Assembly (NCBI RefSeq): GCF_000786215.1
Contig: NZ_JROG01000004.1
Span: 310,001 to 374,000 of the forward strand
Source of the DNA: Sphingomonas sp. 35-24ZXX
GTDB taxonomy: Bacteria > Pseudomonadota > Alphaproteobacteria > Sphingomonadales > Sphingomonadaceae
Direction of reading: 5' to 3'
Length of the DNA: 64,000 nt
Part shown: positions 60,546-64,000 of the stretch, in pieces
Numbering within the stretch: position 1 is the first letter of the stretch
Layout: every line of letters begins with the position of its first letter
The notes under the pieces: generated by a model
Told to the model about the DNA's origin: nothing
What the model saw: only the letters and a program-made list of their open reading frames with translations
Databases searched by the model: none
Made by a program: the position numbers and the translations under genes

Positions 60546-61741
60546 CACGGGTTGGCGGCAGGGGCGGTCGCGGGCACGGGCACCGGCGGATGCTTGGCCT
60601 TCCATTCCATTGCGGTGCGCACGCGGCGCTCGACCGAGGGGTGGGTATAGAACAGCATCTCCTGCAATGGCGCCGGGCGCGGATAACGGTATTCCGCGGT
60701 CTTCACCAGCGCGCCCGCCAGCGCATCGGGCAGGTTGACCATCTGCAGCGAATAGGCATCCGCCTCGCTTTCGCCGATCCGGATCAGCGAGTTGGTCACC
60801 GGTACCGCCAACGTGCCGAGGAACGACAGCACGAAGATCAGCACCGGAAGCCCGCGCGGATCGCCGATCGTGCTGGCCTGGCTGCCGAAGGCCCGCGCGA
60901 AGCGCGCAAAGAGACGATCTGCCAGAAACAGGAACACGATCGCCAGCAGGCTCAGCACCAGCACCGATCGCCAGACATGCCCCAGCACATAATGGCCGAT
61001 CTCGTGCCCGGTCACCGCGCGGACCTCGTCGAGCGACGCCTGTTTCAGCGCGACATCAGAAATCGCGATCCGCGCCGCGCTGCCGATGCCTGAGACATTG
61101 GCGGTGAAGTTGTTCGACTGGCGCGAGCCATCATAGATGAAGATGCGGTCCTCGGGGATGTCGACCTGGCGGGCCATGTCCAGCACAGCCTCGCGCACCG
61201 GGCCGTCGGGGATGGGCTGGTAGTCGTTGAACAGCGGCTCGATCAGCGTCGGCGAGAGCAGCAACATGACCGACACCACGACGGCCGAAAACCCGGCCGA
61301 CCACAGCCACCAGCGCTGGCCGGTGCGGCGGATCAGCGCGTAAATTCCCAGGAAGAACAGGCCGCCGCCGATGGTGCCAATGGTGATGCCGATCGCGTCC
61401 TGCATCAGGAAATCGGCGAGCGGCTGCTGGGTGCGGTCATAGGCGCGCTCGTGGCCCCATTCCTCCCAGATGCTCCAGGGCAGGGTGATGATCGCCGAGA
61501 CGATGAAGAAGGCGGCACCGGTCAGGAAGGTGCGCAGCGCCCAGCCGCGCTTTTCCAGAGCAGCCCAGACCCGGTCGGTGACTTTCAGGCGCACGATCAG
61601 CAAGGTCGCCACCGCCGAGACCAGCAGGCCCCACAGGATCATCCAATGGCCATCCATCGTGTAGGCCGCTGACTTGGCGAGCGCATCTGCCCCCAGGCCG
61701 TCGATATAGGCCCTGGTTGCCGCTTCCGGATCGAATGCCAT
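60545..61741 (-). CDS. Ste24-like M48 family membrane metalloprotease
   Basis: A 398-residue integral membrane protease with about seven transmembrane helices. The zinc site is His246-Glu-Ile-Gly-His250 (VTGHEIGHYVLGH), and ESEADAYSLQM gives the third ligand. FIYDGSRQSNNFTANVSGIGSAARIAISD and FYTHPSVERRVRTAMEW are typical of CAAX prenyl protease 1 (Ste24) relatives, rather than HtpX, which is shorter. In bacteria it probably handles misfolded membrane proteins. The racemase gene follows directly. Confidence 0.92.
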   Translation of the reverse strand: MAFDPEAATRAYIDGLGADALAKSAAYTMDGHWMILWGLLVSAVATLLIVRLKVTDRVWAALEKRGWALRTFLTGAAFFIVSAIITLPWSIWEEWGHERAYDRTQQPLADFLMQDAIGITIGTIGGGLFFLGIYALIRRTGQRWWLWSAGFSAVVVSVMLLLSPTLIEPLFNDYQPIPDGPVREAVLDMARQVDIPEDRIFIYDGSRQSNNFTANVSGIGSAARIAISDVALKQASLDEVRAVTGHEIGHYVLGHVWRSVLVLSLLAIVFLFLADRLFARFARAFGSQASTIGDPRGLPVLIFVLSFLGTLAVPVTNSLIRIGESEADAYSLQMVNLPDALAGALVKTAEYRYPRPAPLQEMLFYTHPSVERRVRTAMEWKAKHPPVPVPATAPAANP

Positions 61742-61826
61742 GCTGTGCCCCGCTGTATTGTGTTTATAACACAGGCTTAGGGCGGGCGGCAGGAACCGTC
61801 AAGCCACGGCCCTCCGGCCAGGAATC

Positions 61827-62558
61827 TCAGGCCAGCCCCAGCACCTGCGGCATCGTGTAGCGACCAGCCGGTTTGTCGTGCAGCCACAGGCAGGCCTTCA
61901 CCGCCCCGCGCGCGAACACCATGCGGCTCTCGGCGCGGTGCGTAAGCTCGATCCGCTCGTCGTCGCCCGCCAGGAACACCGTGTGATCGCCCGCCACCGA
62001 TCCGCCGCGCAAGCTGGCAAAGCCGATCGCGCCGCGCGCCCGCGCACCGGTCACACCATCGCGCCCACGCTCGCTGTCGCGCGCCAGGTCCAGCCCGCGC
62101 GCCTTGGCCGCAGCCTCGCCCAGCAGCAGTGCGGTACCCGAGGGGGCATCGACCTTGTGGCGGTGGTGCATCTCGGCGATCTCGATGTCCCAGTCCTCAC
62201 CCAGCCGCAGCGCAGCCTCGTGCACCAGATGCGCGAGCAGGGTGACCCCGAGCGACGTATTGCCGGTCTGCAGCACCGCAATCTGGTCGGCCGCGGTATC
62301 GATCAGCCAGTGATGGCGTTCCTCGAGACCCGTCGTGCCGACGACGATCGGGATGTTCGCCGTGATCGCCGCATCGAGATTGGCTTCAAGCGCGTGTGGC
62401 GAGGAAAAATCGACCAGAATGTCGCTGTCCTTGGCCAGCGCCAGTGCGTCGCCGCCCTTGTCGATGCCCCCCGCCACGCTTGCGCCCGATTCGGCGATCG
62501 CCGCTGCCAGCGCCTGGCCCATCCGGCCTGCATTGCCGATTATCCCGATGCGCGTCAT
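61827..62558 (-). CDS. dapB: 4-hydroxy-tetrahydrodipicolinate reductase
   Basis: A 243-residue NAD(P)H reductase of the diaminopimelate/lysine pathway. The nucleotide site is IGIIGNAGRMGQALAAAI (note N-A-G in place of G-A-x-G), VVGTTGLEE follows, and the substrate region is EMHHRHKVDAPSGTALLLGEAA with the catalytic His-His. Length is a little short against E. coli (273). Start ATG 62558; the frame is open far upstream, antisense to the sirtuin gene, but this is chance. Divergent from the sirtuin gene by 54 bases. Confidence 0.94.
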   Translation of the reverse strand: MTRIGIIGNAGRMGQALAAAIAESGASVAGGIDKGGDALALAKDSDILVDFSSPHALEANLDAAITANIPIVVGTTGLEERHHWLIDTAADQIAVLQTGNTSLGVTLLAHLVHEAALRLGEDWDIEIAEMHHRHKVDAPSGTALLLGEAAAKARGLDLARDSERGRDGVTGARARGAIGFASLRGGSVAGDHTVFLAGDDERIELTHRAESRMVFARGAVKACLWLHDKPAGRYTMPQVLGLA

Positions 62559-62612
62559 CGCTGTCCTGCTCTTGCTTGTAACCGGGCCGGTCCATGCCTT
62601 AATGCAGCGGCT

Positions 62613-63314
62613 ATGGCAAAGATTCCCAGCATCGTCATCCTCACCGGCGCCGGCGTGAGCGCCGAAAGCGGCATCGACACCTTCCGCGCCGAAGGGGGCC
62701 TGTGGGAACAGCACCGGGTGGAGGATGTTGCCACCCCCGAAGCCTTCGCCCGCGACCCCGATCTGGTGCTGCGCTTCTATGACATGCGGCGCGAGGCGAT
62801 CCAGACCAAGCAGCCCAATCCCGCGCACGACGCGCTGGCGCGGCTCGACGCGCAATGGCCGGGCGAGCTGCTGATCGTGACGCAGAATGTCGACGACCTG
62901 CACGAACGCGCAGGCGCGAGCAGGCTGCTGCACATGCACGGCACGCATCTGACCGCCTGGTGCCTGGCCTGTGACGCGCGGCCCGAGTGGCGCGAGCCCC
63001 TGATCCATCGCCCCGCCTGCCCGGAATGCGGCACGCCGGGCCAGCTGCGCCCCGATATCGTGTGGTTCGGCGAGATGCCTTACGAGATGGAGCGAATCTA
63101 CGAGGCGGTGGGCGGCTGCGACCTGTTCGTCTCGATCGGCACCTCGGGCGCGGTCTATCCCGCCGCCGGATTGGTGCGCGAGGCACGCGCGCGTGGCGCG
63201 CAGACGCTCGAGCTCAATCTCGAACCCAGCCAGGGCAGCCATTTCTTCCACGAATCCCGCCATGGCCCGGCATCGATGCTGGTGCCACAATGGGTGGATG
63301 AGGTTCTGGGGTAG
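62613..63314 (+). CDS. cobB: NAD-dependent protein deacylase (sirtuin, CobB-like)
   Basis: A 233-residue class III sirtuin. GAGVSAESGIDTFR binds NAD, TQNVDDLHERAG follows, and the catalytic His109 is in MHGTH. Zinc cysteines are Cys117, Cys120, Cys136 and Cys139. WFGEMP is the substrate groove. Tyr56 and Arg59 (FYDMRRE) match the Y-x-x-R pair of CobB and SIRT5 that reads succinyl-lysine, so desuccinylase as well as deacetylase activity is expected. A dispersed repeat follows the stop. Confidence 0.93.
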   Translation: MAKIPSIVILTGAGVSAESGIDTFRAEGGLWEQHRVEDVATPEAFARDPDLVLRFYDMRREAIQTKQPNPAHDALARLDAQWPGELLIVTQNVDDLHERAGASRLLHMHGTHLTAWCLACDARPEWREPLIHRPACPECGTPGQLRPDIVWFGEMPYEMERIYEAVGGCDLFVSIGTSGAVYPAAGLVREARARGAQTLELNLEPSQGSHFFHESRHGPASMLVPQWVDEVLG

Positions 63315-63333
63315 AGCTTTTCCCCTCTCGCTC

Positions 63334-63480
63334 AAAAGCCCTCCCCCTTGATGGGGGAGGGTTGGGTGGGGGTGAGCTCTCCGGATTGCGCCAATCTAGC
63401 CCAGCCGCACCATCACCCTCACCGCTGCGACTAGGCAGCAAGCTGCCAAGTCTCGCTGCCTCTCCCATCAAGGGAGAGGC
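63334..63480. repeat. Dispersed multi-hairpin intergenic repeat, copy 2
   Basis: The 147-bp sister of 31764-31927. The left end is a perfect 9-bp hairpin, CCCTCCCCC-TTGAT-GGGGGAGGG (63339-63361), the right end GCCTCTCCC-ATCAA-GGGAGAGGC (63458-63480). GGTGGGGGTGA and TCACCCTCACC inside form another stem. Loops TTGAT and ATCAA are complementary, so the end hairpins could kiss. It lies between the convergent sirtuin and MAPEG genes. Confidence 0.88.
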
Positions 63481-63519
63481 GATAAGTCAGCGCAAGAGGA
63501 GGAGAGAACGGGCGCTGTC

Positions 63520-63927
63520 TCACCCGTTCACTGTCACCACCAGAAACAGCGTCCAGCCGATCGCGATGGCATAGGCGAGCCAGGTGCCGACAACGCCCAG
63601 CGCGCGCAGCTGGGGCGGCTTGCCGGGGGCGTGCGCCTGATGCAGGCCGATGATGTGCGCGGCGCGGGCGGCGAGGAACAGGACGGCGAGCGCGGTCAGG
63701 GGCCAGTGGCTGGCAGCCGACATTTCCAGCAGCCCGATCAGGATCACGAACAGCGGGGCGTGCTCGGCCAGGTTGCCGTGCGCACGGCTGGAGCTGATCA
63801 GCCCCTGGTCGCCCGAATCGCCGAACGAGGTCTGGGTGCGAAAGCGCGCCCGCACGGTGGCGATTGCAGTGGCCAGAAGCATGATCGCGCAGATGGCGGC
63901 GGTCAGAGCGGTGATCGGCAATGTCAT
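63520..63927 (-). CDS. MAPEG family membrane protein
   Basis: A 135-residue protein with four transmembrane helices, of the MAPEG family (glutathione transferase-like membrane proteins). FGDSGDQGLISSSRAHGNLAEHAPLFVILIGLLE contains the conserved R-A-H-G-N-x-x-E motif, and AARAAHIIGLHQ is the usual second region. It may conjugate glutathione to hydrophobic compounds. Nothing is recognised in the last 73 bases of the window. Confidence 0.9.
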   Translation of the reverse strand: MTLPITALTAAICAIMLLATAIATVRARFRTQTSFGDSGDQGLISSSRAHGNLAEHAPLFVILIGLLEMSAASHWPLTALAVLFLAARAAHIIGLHQAHAPGKPPQLRALGVVGTWLAYAIAIGWTLFLVVTVNG

Positions 63928-64000
63928 GGTAACCCCCCGGTGAGGGCTGAGACTATGCCGCCGGGTCGCCAGTGCCGCAAGCCTTGCACTCGGGGTCCTT

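Noticed and set aside
61878-62612. Upstream extension of the sirtuin frame (245 codons) opposite dapB
   Set aside because: The sequence is antisense to dapB and looks like noise; the sirtuin N-terminus MAKIPSIVILTGAG starts normally at 62613.

Overview
This 64 kb window is a GC-rich chromosomal segment that reads as an alphaproteobacterium of the Sphingomonadales (Sphingomonas/Blastomonas/Sphingobium type). The basis is gene content and protein style: a cobA-DUF2849-cysI-DUF934-cysH sulfur operon, a four-cysteine alphaproteobacterial FNR, a UPF0262 protein, TTAACC (CtrA-type) motifs upstream of chemotaxis genes, and a GGAAC/CGT-type (EcfG-like) promoter upstream of a stress protein. Codon use and GC look uniform. 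I see no insertion sequence, prophage, tRNA, rRNA or CRISPR array, so this looks like ordinary core chromosome with a few accessory loci.

Layout. 1-2.3 kb: end of a hydantoinase B gene, a CaiB/BaiF CoA-transferase and a convergent cysteine hydrolase. 2.4-3.8 kb: hemN with an FNR box. 3.8-7.8 kb: two paralogous chemoreceptors. 8.4-9.0 kb: a YflT-like stress protein. 9.0-17.0 kb (minus strand): a complete cbb3 oxidase cluster ccoNOQP-GHIS, ending in a small secreted Cys-rich protein that I cannot name. 17.2-18.6 kb: ompW and fnr. 18.6-24.4 kb: peptidase, phosphatase, reductase, dcd, cdd, a GH25-like protein and UPF0262. 24.6-29.8 kb: dnaB, a parDE toxin-antitoxin pair, ubiG, lysC and a nitronate monooxygenase-like enzyme. 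29.8-35.1 kb: small enzymes and an orphan KAS III. 35.2-38.5 kb: amidohydrolase, a secreted protein and a BLUF photoreceptor. 38.6-42.6 kb: assimilatory sulfite reduction and siroheme synthesis. 42.7-44.1 kb: astD. 44.4-49.9 kb: a 1645-residue trimeric autotransporter adhesin and a small secreted partner. 50-56 kb: metZ, a BlaI/BlaR1-like pair, an MBL-fold hydrolase, DUF4230 and nadA. 56-64 kb: acyltransferase, DoxX, PhnA-like, lipoprotein, nth, racemase, Ste24-type protease, dapB, sirtuin and MAPEG.

How the parts fit. A small oxygen-responsive circuit can be read directly: the fnr gene, a perfect FNR palindrome between the divergent ccoN and ompW genes, and a second FNR-type box just upstream of hemN. 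Together they link the high-affinity oxidase, anaerobic heme synthesis and an outer-membrane porin. The cco genes overlap by ATGA or a few bases, which suggests tight translational coupling. The most unusual loci are the adhesin (five tandem 122-136-residue head repeats, an internal neck followed at once by a second head, and an intrinsic terminator placed inside the signal-peptide codons of the next gene), the BlaR1-like protease whose sensor half is a heptad coiled coil instead of a penicillin-binding domain, and the Cys-rich protein at the end of the cco cluster. Intergenic hairpin repeats fill all four long gaps between convergent genes.
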